DNA from: JAWVYT01 sp964605205
GTDB taxonomy: Bacteria; Gemmatimonadota; Gemmatimonadetes; Longimicrobiales; RSA9
Direction: 5' to 3'
Length of the DNA: 38,822 bases
Assembly: GCA_964605205.1 (NCBI GenBank)
Contig: CAZSBL010000015.1
Coordinates: 1 to 38,822 of the forward strand
The notes below the pieces were generated by a model that saw only the letters and a program-made list of their open reading frames with translations, made no database searches and was not told where the DNA came from. Made by a program: the position numbers and the translations under genes. This document shows, in pieces, positions 15,454 to 23,107 of the stretch. Position 1 is the first letter of the stretch. Every line of letters begins with the position of its first letter.

Positions 15454-16712
15454 GCAGCGTCGCCCAGGCACGCGAGATCTTCGTGGCGCGGCAGCCGATC
15501 TTCGATGACCGCGACCACGTCCACGGCTACGAGCTCCTCTACCGCGGGGCCGAAGACGCCGACAGCGCCGACGGCGCCCCCGATGCCATGGGGCCCAGCG
15601 TGTTGGTCGATGCCCTCCTCGGGATCGGCCTCTCAGAGATCACCGGTGACCGGCCCGCCTTCGTCAACGTCGACCGGGGCATGCTGGTCCACGGCGCCGT
15701 CGAGCTCTTCGACCCCGACCACGTGGTCCTCGAGATCCTCGAGGATGTCCGCCCCGACCCGGAGCTCGTCCGCACCGTCGAAGCGCTGGCCCGCAAGGGC
15801 TACCGCTTCGCCCTCGATGACTTCGTCTACACACCCGAGATCGAGCCGCTCCTCATCCTGGCCTCCGTGGTCAAGATCGACATGCTCGAGCACCGGAGCG
15901 ACGAGCTCCGCACCCTGGCCGAGCGCGCTCGCCCCTACGGCGCCGCCCTCCTCGCCGAAAAGGTCGAGTCCGAAGAGCATCACAGATGGGCCCGGGACCT
16001 CGGATTCCGCTACTTCCAGGGCTACTACTTCAGCCAGCCCCAGACGCTCCACCACGCCGACCTCGGCGTCGAGCGCCTCAACGTCATGCGGCTCCTCAAC
16101 GTGGTCAACGACCCCGAGACCTCCGACAGCGCCCTCGAGCGCATCTTCCGCGGCGACGTCTCCCTCTCCTACAAGCTCCTGCGGATGGTCAACTCCGCAG
16201 CCATGGGGGGACGGGGCATCTCCTCCATCTCCCACGCCCTCCAGCTCCTGGGCAGGAAGGCCCTCTACCGATGGCTCGCCCTCATGCTCGCCTCCGGCGG
16301 CGCCGCCACAGGCCCCCGGGGCGAGATGGTCCACAGCGCCCTCCTCCGGGCCGGCATGGCCGAGAGGCTCGCCCGCCAGACAGGCCACACCGGCGAGGCG
16401 CCCGCACTCTACCTGGCCGGCCTCTTCTCCCGCCTCGATGTGCTCATGAACAAACCCATGGACGAGCTCCTCGACCGCCTCGACCTCCGCCCCGAGGTCC
16501 ACCAGGCCCTGGCGGGTCGCCGCGGTCCCCTCGGGCCCGCCCTCGCTCTCGTCGAAGCCTACGAGGACGGCCGCTGGCCCCAGATCCCCGGCCTCATGAA
16601 GGACGCACGCGCCGTCACCGTCGACCTCTCCGCCGTCTACCTCGACGCCCTCCAGGAGGCCGATCGGTACCTCCAGGCGCTCAACACCGCCGCGAGGCCC
16701 GACGAGGAGTAG
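15450..16712 (+). CDS. EAL-HDOD signalling protein (YuxH family)
   Basis: This 420-residue protein begins EIFVARQPIFDDRDHVHGYE, the standard start of EAL-HDOD proteins. The EAL-like domain (about 5-205) has ELL in place of EAL, then FVNVD, LEILEDV, FALDDF, VVKIDML and AEKVES. Several metal ligands are kept, but FGTG after the DD is missing, so cyclic-di-GMP hydrolysis is uncertain. The HDOD domain (about 210-400) contains IFRGDVSLSYKLLRMVNSAA and ISHALQLLGRKALYRWLALM. It overlaps motB by 4 bases and is probably co-transcribed with the stator genes, pointing to a role linking c-di-GMP or signalling to motility. Confidence 0.9.
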   Translation: MSSVAQAREIFVARQPIFDDRDHVHGYELLYRGAEDADSADGAPDAMGPSVLVDALLGIGLSEITGDRPAFVNVDRGMLVHGAVELFDPDHVVLEILEDVRPDPELVRTVEALARKGYRFALDDFVYTPEIEPLLILASVVKIDMLEHRSDELRTLAERARPYGAALLAEKVESEEHHRWARDLGFRYFQGYYFSQPQTLHHADLGVERLNVMRLLNVVNDPETSDSALERIFRGDVSLSYKLLRMVNSAAMGGRGISSISHALQLLGRKALYRWLALMLASGGAATGPRGEMVHSALLRAGMAERLARQTGHTGEAPALYLAGLFSRLDVLMNKPMDELLDRLDLRPEVHQALAGRRGPLGPALALVEAYEDGRWPQIPGLMKDARAVTVDLSAVYLDALQEADRYLQALNTAARPDEE

Positions 16713-16752
16713 GGGACTCGTAGAGGAGACCCGCCCAGCCGGTCACAATGCC

Positions 16753-16781
16753 GCCACCCAGGGTCCAGCCCCCCGGGTGGC
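16753..16781 (+). terminator. Hairpin after the motA-motB operon
   Basis: GCCACCC (16753-16759) pairs with GGGTGGC (16775-16781). Inside it GGG and CCC add three further pairs after one mismatch. It lies about 40 bases after the EAL-HDOD stop. No T tract follows, so intrinsic termination is possible but not certain. Confidence 0.45.
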
Positions 16782-16796
16782 CGTATGGCACCGACA

Positions 16797-16820
16797 CCCT
16801 GGCCCTGGCCCTGGCCCTGG
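16797..16820 (+). repeat. Hexamer tandem repeat (CCCTGG x4)
   Basis: Four perfect copies of CCCTGG run from 16797 to 16820, followed by CCC. The repeat lies in the non-coding gap between the stator operon and fliC. Copy number may vary by slippage. No function can be assigned. Confidence 0.85.
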
Positions 16821-16909
16821 CCCGCCGCGTTCCACCTTCCCCCTCACCTTCAATCTCGCCCTGGCGGCCGCCGGGCGGTGGGGCTCCGCGCACGGGGCGG
16901 ATCGGGAGA

Positions 16910-17078
16910 ATCCCCCAAACAACGGATCGGCGGGATGATGGTTGGGCGATTTCATACACATATGGTAGCAAAACCCCCAAACAACGCACCGCCGTTCCGA
17001 TTGTTCGGGCGATTTCATACACATATCGTAGGAAAGTCCCCGGACAGTGCGCCGAGACACCGTTGTTTGGGGATTTTT
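16910..17078 (+). repeat. Tandem 62-63-base hairpin repeat (three units)
   Basis: Two near-copies start at 16912 and 16974 with CCCCCAAACAACG, then a variable middle, then GGGCGATTTCATACACATAT (16944-16963 and 17007-17026) and NGTAGNAA. A third partial unit (17038-17072) has CCCCGGACA and ends TTGTTTGGGG followed by ATTTTT. In units 2 and 3 the left arm CCC(A/C)..ACA pairs with a right arm TGTT.GGG. Unit 1 pairs more weakly (CCCAA/TTGGG). The arms persist with a mismatch or G-T pairs while the loops differ. The AT-rich linker contrasts with the GC-rich surroundings. Gap 16713-17372 holds no credible gene. The family is not recognised. Confidence 0.75.
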
Positions 17079-17089
17079 CCCGTACCAGG

Positions 17090-17257
17090 CTCCGGGTTTC
17101 CGCCCCCCCTTCCCCAACCGCGCAGCCACCCCCTCGCCTTCGCCCTCCAACCCGCACCCTCGACCCATCGACCCCACCCTCATCCCCCGCCCTCGCCCTG
17201 GGTCCCTCGACCCTCCAACCCCGCGCCCGTCACGACAACCCAGCCACAGACAACCGC
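17090..17257 (+). other. C-rich, G-poor tract upstream of the flagellin promoter
   Basis: From about 17090 to 17230 the + strand is dominated by C runs (CCCCCC, CCCCA, CCCTC) with very few G, a strand asymmetry not seen elsewhere in the window. The minus strand is correspondingly G-run-rich. Open frames across it encode only Pro/Ser/Arg-rich shadow peptides without a start signal, so it is treated as non-coding. It ends at the sigma-28 promoter of fliC. Confidence 0.6.
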
Positions 17258-17284
17258 TAAAGTCCGCGCCCCCCCTCGCCGATA
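17258..17284 (+). promoter_or_regulatory. Sigma-28 promoter of fliC
   Basis: TAAAGT (17258-17263), a 14-base spacer and GCCGATA (17278-17284) closely match the FliA consensus. Transcription would start near 17292, giving a leader of about 80 bases before the flagellin ATG. Confidence 0.85.
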
Positions 17285-17318
17285 AACACTCTCAGTCGGC
17301 CGAATTGAACAGGCCGGA

Positions 17319-17372
17319 ACAGGAGGGGGCAGGGAAGCCCCCGCGAAACTCTCAAGGGATGGAGAAAGCACC
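17319..17372 (+). promoter_or_regulatory. fliC leader with probable CsrA binding sites
   Basis: A 6-bp stem GGGGGC (17325-17330) / GCCCCC (17337-17342) presents the loop AGGGAA, which contains ANGGA. A second ANGGA (ATGGA, 17359-17363, with AGGGA at 17355-17359) overlaps the Shine-Dalgarno GGAGA just before the ATG at 17373. One site in a hairpin loop and one over the ribosome site is the arrangement known from the Bacillus subtilis hag leader. csrA is encoded at 13423. Function is inferred. Confidence 0.6.
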
Positions 17373-18500
17373 ATGCGGATCAACACGAACATCTCGGCAC
17401 TGAACACGCAGCGGATCCTGGGTCAGACGAACAAGGCTGCCGCCCAGCAGATCGGCCGGCTGAGCTCGGGCCTCCGGATCAACCGCGCCTCCGACGATGC
17501 TGCGGGTCTGGGGATCGCGAACACACTGCGCGCCGACGTTCGGTCGCTGCAGCAGGCGGCCCGGAACGCCGAGCAGAGCACCTCGATGCTCCAGGTAATG
17601 GAGGGTGCGACCACGCAGATCAGCGACATTCTGGGCCGGATGAAGGAGCTGGCCACGCAGGCCAACTCGGCGGCTTCGGGGGCTGACGCCGGCGACGCGA
17701 AGACCCAGCTGCAGGCCGAGTTCAGCTCGCTGCGCAGCGAACTCGACCGGATCGTAGGCACCACTACGTTCAACGGGTCCGTCCTGCTCGCCGGCGGCTT
17801 CGGGACGAAGCTCGCCGCGGCGGATGCGGGCACCTGGGATGACGGCGACACCGGTGTCCACGGCGTTTCGCTGAACGGGACGGCCGCCAGCACGTACACG
17901 ATCGCCAACACCTCCGACGGTGAGGTGACCCTGACCAACAGTAGCGGCGTGTCGCAGACGGTGACGGGCGTGGCCGACGGCAAGGGCACCCTGAGTTTCA
18001 GCCAGTTCGGCATCACGCTGGACCTGAACGACGACTTCGTGGCCACGGCCGCAACCACGACGGTCGACGGCGTGACGATCATCACCGAGGCCGACACGGC
18101 GGGTGACTTCCAGGTAAGCTCGTCCGGTAACTACGCCGGCGACGACCTGATCTCCCTGACCGCGGTGGACGTCGACTCCACCACGCTGGGCATCAGTGCC
18201 GACGACATTTCGACGGCCTCCGGCGCCCAGACCGCGCTGACCAACCTGGATACGGCCATCACCACGCTGAACGGCGCCGTCGGTGACATCGGTGCCGCGC
18301 AGAACCGGATCGACTACGCACTGCAGAACGTGCAGGCCACCATCGAGAACACGGCCGCGGCCGAGTCCACGATCCGCGACGCCGACATGGCGGCGGAGAT
18401 GACGGAGCTCAGCCGGGTGCAGATCCTCCAGCAGGCGGGTACGGCCATGCTGGCGCAGGCGAACCAGGCCCCGCAGTCGGTCCTGCAGCTCCTGCGGTAA
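17373..18500 (+). CDS. fliC: Flagellin FliC
   Basis: This is a 375-residue flagellin. The N-terminal D0/D1 domain begins MRINTNISALNTQRILGQTN and contains LSSGLRINRASDDAAGLGIA, as in nearly all flagellins. The C-terminal D1/D0 domain contains AAQNRIDYALQNVQATIENT and AAESTIRDADMAAEMTELSR, and ends QAPQSVLQLLR. The middle (about 145-295) is a Thr/Ala/Gly/Asp-rich variable domain that forms the filament surface. It is the only flagellin gene in the window and is a single-gene transcript bounded by a sigma-28 promoter and a strong downstream hairpin. Confidence 0.97.
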   Translation: MRINTNISALNTQRILGQTNKAAAQQIGRLSSGLRINRASDDAAGLGIANTLRADVRSLQQAARNAEQSTSMLQVMEGATTQISDILGRMKELATQANSAASGADAGDAKTQLQAEFSSLRSELDRIVGTTTFNGSVLLAGGFGTKLAAADAGTWDDGDTGVHGVSLNGTAASTYTIANTSDGEVTLTNSSGVSQTVTGVADGKGTLSFSQFGITLDLNDDFVATAATTTVDGVTIITEADTAGDFQVSSSGNYAGDDLISLTAVDVDSTTLGISADDISTASGAQTALTNLDTAITTLNGAVGDIGAAQNRIDYALQNVQATIENTAAAESTIRDADMAAEMTELSRVQILQQAGTAMLAQANQAPQSVLQLLR

Positions 18501-18536
18501 ACGCAACCGAGGCCTCCGGGCCACGGCAGCGGACGC

Positions 18537-18571
18537 GAACCGGCGTCGGGCACAAGCCCCGGCGTCGGTTC
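18537..18571 (+). terminator. 14-bp hairpin after fliC
   Basis: GAACCGGCGTCGGG (18537-18550) pairs over 14 positions with CCCGGCGTCGGTTC (18558-18571), using two G-T pairs and a 7-base loop. It begins 37 bases after the fliC stop. No T run follows. It may terminate the flagellin mRNA or protect its 3' end. Confidence 0.6.
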
Positions 18572-18642
18572 CGCGCATCGGTAGGGCACGGCGCCCGCCC
18601 CCGTGGGAACGTACGAGGCGGAGGCACAGGTACAGGCCGAGC

Positions 18643-18661
18643 GAGCCCCGGATCGGGGCTC
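18643..18661 (+). terminator. Second hairpin in the fliC-fliD gap
   Basis: GAGCCCCG-GAT-CGGGGCTC is a perfect 8-bp inverted repeat with a 3-base loop. It lies between the fliC hairpin and the fliD promoter. Together with the first hairpin it separates the fliC and fliD transcripts. The rest of gap 18501-18848 shows no gene. Confidence 0.5.
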
Positions 18662-18771
18662 CACCCCGGACCTTCTGCGCCTCCGCGTCCCTTCCGCGAT
18701 TCCGCGTTGAAGACCCCGCTGCGGCGCCGCGCTCCGCCGCGCCGTCGCGAGAGAACGAAATTCCGACCCGC

Positions 18772-18797
18772 TAAAGTAATCCGCGCCCCCGCCGATA
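18772..18797 (+). promoter_or_regulatory. Sigma-28 promoter of fliD
   Basis: TAAAGT (18772-18777), a 13-base spacer and GCCGATA (18791-18797), followed by CC, match the FliA consensus. The fliD ATG lies about 50 bases downstream. Confidence 0.85.
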
Positions 18798-18848
18798 CCC
18801 GCCACTGGAGCTCTCACAACGGGGCGGGACGCCGCCCGGAGAACACAA

Positions 18849-21800
18849 ATGGAACCCATCGCGACGTTCAGCGGGCTGGCCAGTGGGGTGCAGTGGCGCG
18901 ATCTCATCGACCAGATCATACAGGTCGAGCGGCGCCCGGCGCAGCTCATCGAAAGCCAGATCGCCCGGACGCAGACGCGCTCGGCCGCCTGGCTTACCTT
19001 CCAGAACAAGCTGACCACCTTCCAGGACGCCATCGAAGGGCTGGCGGACGGCTCGGAGTTCGACCGTCACTCCACGGCGGTGAGCGGGAGCGGGTTCACG
19101 GCCAGCGCGTCCAGCGACGCGGCGCCGGGGTCGTACTCGGTGGAGGTCCTGGGTCTGGCGGCGGCGGAGAAGCTGGGCGGCGGCATCGTCGCCTCGGCCT
19201 CCGACGCCCTCGGCCATTCCGGCGAGCTCTGGCTGAACGGCTCCCGGATCGCGGTATCCGCGGGCGACTCCCTCGACGACATCGCGTACGCCATCAACGG
19301 CGCCAACACCGGCACGAACGCCACCGGTGTGACCGCCGCCGTGGTCACCGCGGGCGACGGCTACCAGCTGGTCCTCACCAGCCAGTCCACCGGCCAGGAC
19401 GGGATCGACCTGGCCGGCGGCGATGGACTCCTCCAGAGCCTGGGCTTCAGCGACGGGACCACCGCCATCAAGCATGCCACCTCCGATGGCGCGAAGAGCG
19501 ACGGCTTCGCCAGCTCGACGACGGCGGTTTCCACCCTCCGGGGGCTCACCGGCACGGCTCAGGGCACCATCACCCTCGGTACGGGCACCGCGGCGTTCGA
19601 TGTGGCCGTCGATCTCCACCACGACCTCGACGCCATCGCCCAGACCATCAATGATGCGGCCGGGGCCGCCAGCAGCGCCGTCACCGCCGCCGTCGTCACC
19701 GAGACCGTGGACGGCGAGACCGTCCACCGGCTCGACATCAGCGGCACCACGTCGTTCACCGATGCCAACGGCGTGCTCGAGAAGCTGGGGATCCTGGAGG
19801 GCGGGCGAGGCGCGGTAGCCCAGGAGGTCACGTCGAACGTGGCACTCACCGCCAGCGGCACCCCCGCCACCGGAGCCACGGTCCTCACCGACCTCGACGC
19901 GGGCGCCCAGCTCGGCGACACCCTGGACGTCACCGGCACCCTGGCCGACGGGGGCACCTTCGAGCTCACCCTCACCGTCTCCGATACCAGCGACGTGGCC
20001 AGCGGCCAGGTCCGCACCCTCGGGGATGTACGCCAGGCCATCGAGGAGGCCTACGGCGGGACCTCGGAGGCCACGGTGGCCGTCCAGGCCGACGGGACCC
20101 TCAGCGTGACCGGGGCATCGGGCGGTGCCAGCCAGCTCGGGCTCGCCATCGTCGCCAACAACGAGGGCGGCGGGTCACTGGACTTCGGCACCTTCGAGAC
20201 CACCACCGTGGGTCGGGCCCGGGAGATCGTGGACGGGAGCGACGCAGCGGTGCGGATCGACGGCGTCTACTCGACCCACGAGGCGAACAGCGTCTCCGAC
20301 GTGATCCCGGGCGTGAGCCTGACGCTTACGGCCACCAACACCGGCACGCCGGGAACGGTGACCGTCTCCCGGGACACCGAGGCCGTGATCGACGCCGTGA
20401 CGGCGCTGGTGGACGGCTACAACGACATCGCCGCGTTCGTCACCGACCAGTTCACCGGCGGCGAGGACTCGACCAAGCCGCTGGCGGGCGACAGCACGCT
20501 CCGGGGGATGCGGGGCCGGCTCCGGTCGGCGCTCCAGACCACGCTCACCACCGGCGTGGGCGGCGCGTGGACGCGCCTCGGCGACCTGGGGATCGAGATC
20601 CAGCAGGACGGCACCTTCGCCATGGACGAGGCGACTCTCCGCGATGCTCTCGTCTCGGACCCCATGGCCGTCGAGCGCCTCCTCGGCGACTACGGCTCCG
20701 TCAGTGGCTCCGGGCTCCGCTACCTCGGCGCCGGTGATGCCACGGTCTCCGGCGAGTACACCATCGACATCACGGCGCACGCAACCACGGCCGAGGCGCT
20801 GACGGCGGGGGGCGCCGGGCTCGAGGACGGGTTCTACGACACCGTCAACGGAAGCGACACCCTGACTCTCACGGACCTGGGCTCGGGGAAGAGCTACGCC
20901 ATCGAGCTGGCGGACGGTCGCACCGCAGCCCAGATCGTGGACGACATCAACGCCGTCCTCGATACCGCCACCACGCACACCATCGCGTCCACGGCCATGG
21001 AGGACTCGCTGGGCGCGGCAGTGGCGGAGGACACGACGTGGGCCGAGGTCTACCAGACCGGGACGGCGGCGAACGTCGCCGATGGCGACGCCATCACCAT
21101 CAGCGGCCGGCGGGCCGACGGCACGTCGTTCTACCAGACGCTGACCATCTCCGACGCTACCACCCAGACCGTGGGCGAGCTCCGCGACCGGGTCCAGAAC
21201 GCGGTGGGCGCCGACGCCACGGTGGAGCTGGTGGACGGCCAGCTCATCGTCACCGCTGGCGAGACCGGCTCGAGCCTGCTTGAGGTGACGCTCAGCTCCG
21301 ACAACGCCGGCGGCGGGACGCTGGAGCTGGCCACCACCGTGCAGACCGAAGGCCGCCCGGCGGCCGGGGTCACCGCGTCGCTGGATGGCGACGGGCTGAA
21401 GCTGGTCCACGACGGCTTCGGCTCCAGCGCCGGCTTCCGGGTGGAGTACAACGCCACGGCCGAGGCCGAACTCGGCCTTGGCGCCTCGGGCACGGAGTAC
21501 ACCGGGACGGACGTGACCGGGACCATCGGCGGGATGGCGGCCACAGGATCGGGCCGGGTGCTCACCGGCGCCGACGAGGCCGACGTGGAAGACCTGATGA
21601 TCCGGGTCGACACCGACTTCACCACCGGGTCCGTGCTGTTCAGCCGGGGCGTGGCCTCGGTGTTGGAACAGACCGTGGACCCGCTGCTGGAGACCGGTGC
21701 CGGCTCGATCCAGTCCATCATCGACGGCCTCGATGAGCGGGTGACCGGGATGAACGACCGGATCGCGGACATCGAGATGCGGCTGGAGCGGCGCCGCGAG

Positions 21801-21920
21801 GACCTGATCCGGCGGTTCACGGCCATGGAGCAGGCCATGGCCGTGGCCCAGAACCAGTCGGCTTGGCTGGCCTCGCAGATCGGCGCGCTCCCCGGCAGCT
21901 ATTCAAGTACCCGCGAGTAG
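18849..21920 (+). CDS. fliD: Flagellar filament cap protein FliD, oversized
   Basis: This 1023-residue filament cap protein (HAP2) is about twice the common length. The N-terminus EPIATFSGLASGVQWRDLID and QIIQVERRPAQLIESQIART is the FliD N-domain pattern (i.fsGlaSGlD...li..lm..er.p...l). A FliD C-type region occurs around 500-620 (DAVTALVDGYNDIAAFVTDQ, LGDLGIEIQQDGTFAMDEAT), and a coiled-coil C-terminus follows (LDERVTGMNDRIADIEMRLE). Two similar segments, about 355-455 and 745-836, share the layout VTGTLADGGTFELTLTVSDT / ISGRRADGTSFYQTLTISDA and NNEGGGSLDF / DNAGGGTLEL, indicating internal duplication. It has its own sigma-28 promoter. Confidence 0.92.
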   Translation: MEPIATFSGLASGVQWRDLIDQIIQVERRPAQLIESQIARTQTRSAAWLTFQNKLTTFQDAIEGLADGSEFDRHSTAVSGSGFTASASSDAAPGSYSVEVLGLAAAEKLGGGIVASASDALGHSGELWLNGSRIAVSAGDSLDDIAYAINGANTGTNATGVTAAVVTAGDGYQLVLTSQSTGQDGIDLAGGDGLLQSLGFSDGTTAIKHATSDGAKSDGFASSTTAVSTLRGLTGTAQGTITLGTGTAAFDVAVDLHHDLDAIAQTINDAAGAASSAVTAAVVTETVDGETVHRLDISGTTSFTDANGVLEKLGILEGGRGAVAQEVTSNVALTASGTPATGATVLTDLDAGAQLGDTLDVTGTLADGGTFELTLTVSDTSDVASGQVRTLGDVRQAIEEAYGGTSEATVAVQADGTLSVTGASGGASQLGLAIVANNEGGGSLDFGTFETTTVGRAREIVDGSDAAVRIDGVYSTHEANSVSDVIPGVSLTLTATNTGTPGTVTVSRDTEAVIDAVTALVDGYNDIAAFVTDQFTGGEDSTKPLAGDSTLRGMRGRLRSALQTTLTTGVGGAWTRLGDLGIEIQQDGTFAMDEATLRDALVSDPMAVERLLGDYGSVSGSGLRYLGAGDATVSGEYTIDITAHATTAEALTAGGAGLEDGFYDTVNGSDTLTLTDLGSGKSYAIELADGRTAAQIVDDINAVLDTATTHTIASTAMEDSLGAAVAEDTTWAEVYQTGTAANVADGDAITISGRRADGTSFYQTLTISDATTQTVGELRDRVQNAVGADATVELVDGQLIVTAGETGSSLLEVTLSSDNAGGGTLELATTVQTEGRPAAGVTASLDGDGLKLVHDGFGSSAGFRVEYNATAEAELGLGASGTEYTGTDVTGTIGGMAATGSGRVLTGADEADVEDLMIRVDTDFTTGSVLFSRGVASVLEQTVDPLLETGAGSIQSIIDGLDERVTGMNDRIADIEMRLERRREDLIRRFTAMEQAMAVAQNQSAWLASQIGALPGSYSSTRE

Positions 21921-21928
21921 CGCCGATA
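21903..21928 (+). promoter_or_regulatory. Sigma-28 promoter of fliS
   Basis: TCAAGT (21903-21908), a 13-base spacer and GCCGATA (21922-21928), followed by CC. The -35 lies inside the last codons of fliD, so fliS can be transcribed independently of the long fliD gene. The fliS ATG is 36 bases downstream of the -10. Confidence 0.7.
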
Positions 21929-21964
21929 CCTCTGGATAGGCAGCACGACCATACGGAGCCAGCA

Positions 21965-22351
21965 ATGTATACCCACGGCCAGACGGCGTACCAGGACAAC
22001 GAGGTGCTGACGGCCTCCCAGGAGCGGCTGGTCTCCCTGCTGTACGAGGCGCTGCTGAAGCGGCTCCGACAGGCGGGGAAGCAGATCGCGGCCGGTGACA
22101 TCGAGGGGAAGAGCCAGAGCCTGCAGAAGGCCTCGGCCATCGTCTACGAGCTCCTCGGGTCGCTGGACTTCGAGGCCGGCGGCGAGCTGGCACCGCGTCT
22201 GGCGGGGCTCTACGGCTACTTCGCTCAGGAGATCATGGAGATCGGCCGCACCGGGGACGTGAGGCGGCTCGAGGCGCTGACCGAGATGATCGCGAGCCTG
22301 TACGAGGCGTGGGACGAGGCCGCGCGTACGGTGGGGGAGGAGGACCAGTGA
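21965..22351 (+). CDS. fliS: Flagellin export chaperone FliS
   Basis: This 128-residue all-helical protein begins MYTHGQTAYQDNEVLTASQE, close to the FliS start (....aYq...v.taSp..li.mLYdgai). LVSLLYEALLKRLRQAGKQI, then KSQSLQKASAIVYELLGSLD and LYGYFAQEIMEIG, follow the family pattern. FliS binds the flagellin C-terminus and prevents early polymerisation. The frame is open upstream, but the ATG at 21965 with GGAGCC before it gives the family length. The stop overlaps the next gene (GTGA). Confidence 0.93.
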   Translation: MYTHGQTAYQDNEVLTASQERLVSLLYEALLKRLRQAGKQIAAGDIEGKSQSLQKASAIVYELLGSLDFEAGGELAPRLAGLYGYFAQEIMEIGRTGDVRRLEALTEMIASLYEAWDEAARTVGEEDQ

Positions 22352-22767
22352 GCGAGGCCGCCCGGGACCGCACGGTTCCGCCGACACACACCAACGGCGC
22401 CAGCGATGGCGCCGTCATGGACGCGTACGACCGCTACGCCCGGGTCCTGGCCGCGCAGCTCGAGACGCTCCGCGACGACCCGGACCTGGACCGCTTCCAC
22501 GAGCTGGCCGAGGAGCGCGATCGGATCGCCCAGGAGATCGAGGCAGACGACGGCGATGGAACGCACCCGTCGCAGCGGCCCACGGTGGCCGAGCGGCTCG
22601 AGGAGCTCCGGGCGCTGGACCGCCAGGTGGTGGAGCGGCTCGGCGAGCTCCGGGCCGGGACCGTTCGGGCGATCCAGGGGTTCAAGGCCCGGGCCCCGGA
22701 CCGGAACAGCTACCTGGCCACGGCTCGTGCGCGCACCGAGTCGGCCCATTTCGATGTGACCTTCTGA
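22348..22767 (+). CDS. fliT: FliT-like protein downstream of fliS
   Basis: This 139-residue, helical, charged protein starts at a GTG overlapping the fliS stop. After a disordered start it has helices at about 32-65 (YARVLAAQLETLRDDPDLDR and LAEERDRIAQEIEA) and 80-110. The tail has ARAPDRNSYLATARARTESA. FliT, the FliD chaperone, is normally encoded after fliS, is 100-140 residues and is poorly conserved. The assignment rests on position, size and helix pattern. A generic coiled-coil flagellar protein cannot be excluded. Confidence 0.65.
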   Translation: MSEAARDRTVPPTHTNGASDGAVMDAYDRYARVLAAQLETLRDDPDLDRFHELAEERDRIAQEIEADDGDGTHPSQRPTVAERLEELRALDRQVVERLGELRAGTVRAIQGFKARAPDRNSYLATARARTESAHFDVTF

Positions 22768-22775
22768 GTGCCCGC

Positions 22776-22801
22776 TAAAGTATTCGGCGCAGCTGCCGAG
22801 A
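22776..22801 (+). promoter_or_regulatory. Sigma-28 promoter of flgM-cheY-cheZ
   Basis: TAAAGT (22776-22781), a 13-base spacer and GCCGAGA (22795-22801), followed by CC, differ from the fliD site only at one -10 base. The flgM ATG is 24 bases after the -10, with GTAAGGAGGAG as ribosome site. It puts the anti-sigma factor under its own target, a negative feedback loop. Confidence 0.8.
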
Positions 22802-22824
22802 CCTCCCGGTAAGGAGGAGAAACC

Positions 22825-23100
22825 ATGATCGATCGTATCGAAAATCAGCCCATCCGGTTCGACCACCCGGAACGCTCCGGCAAGCCCGAGCAGGAGAACG
22901 CTCCCGCCGGGGGGGCCCGGCGCGCCGACAGCGTCGAGATCTCCGAGGAGGCGCGCGAGCGCGCCCTCTCCGCCGCTGAGAGCAGCCTTTCGCCCGAGCG
23001 GGTGGAGGAGCTCCGGCAGCGGATCGCCGATGGGAGCTATGACACTCCGGAAGTGCTCGATGCCGTGGCCCGCGCCATGATCGAGCGCGGCGACGTGTGA
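22825..23100 (+). CDS. flgM: Anti-sigma-28 factor FlgM
   Basis: This 91-residue small protein has a disordered N-terminal half (PERSGKPEQENAPAGGARRA) and a C-terminal sigma-binding half. DSVEISEEARERALSAAESS, then SPERVEELRQRIADGSYDTP, match FlgM (d.V.iS..a.......v..a.......Rv..ik..I..G.Y.vd...vA..ml). FlgM holds FliA inactive until the hook-basal body is finished and is then exported. The ribosome site and ATG are unambiguous. cheY follows after 7 bases. Confidence 0.93.
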   Translation: MIDRIENQPIRFDHPERSGKPEQENAPAGGARRADSVEISEEARERALSAAESSLSPERVEELRQRIADGSYDTPEVLDAVARAMIERGDV

Positions 23101-23107
23101 GGCGACG

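Noticed and set aside
16910..17078. CRISPR array
   Set aside because: There are only two or three units, the conserved parts flank a short variable loop and not a spacer of constant length, and no cas genes are present.
16681..17183. Minus-strand frames with a repeated YVYEIA peptide
   Set aside because: The repetition comes from the tandem DNA repeat. One spacing is 62 bases and not a multiple of three, there is no ribosome site, and the sequence is rich in Gly/Arg. Coding is unlikely.
17373..18500. fliC as flgL
   Set aside because: Both share the D0 domain, but the SSGLRINRASDDAAGLGIA block, the C-terminal end and the strong sigma-28 promoter are those of flagellin.
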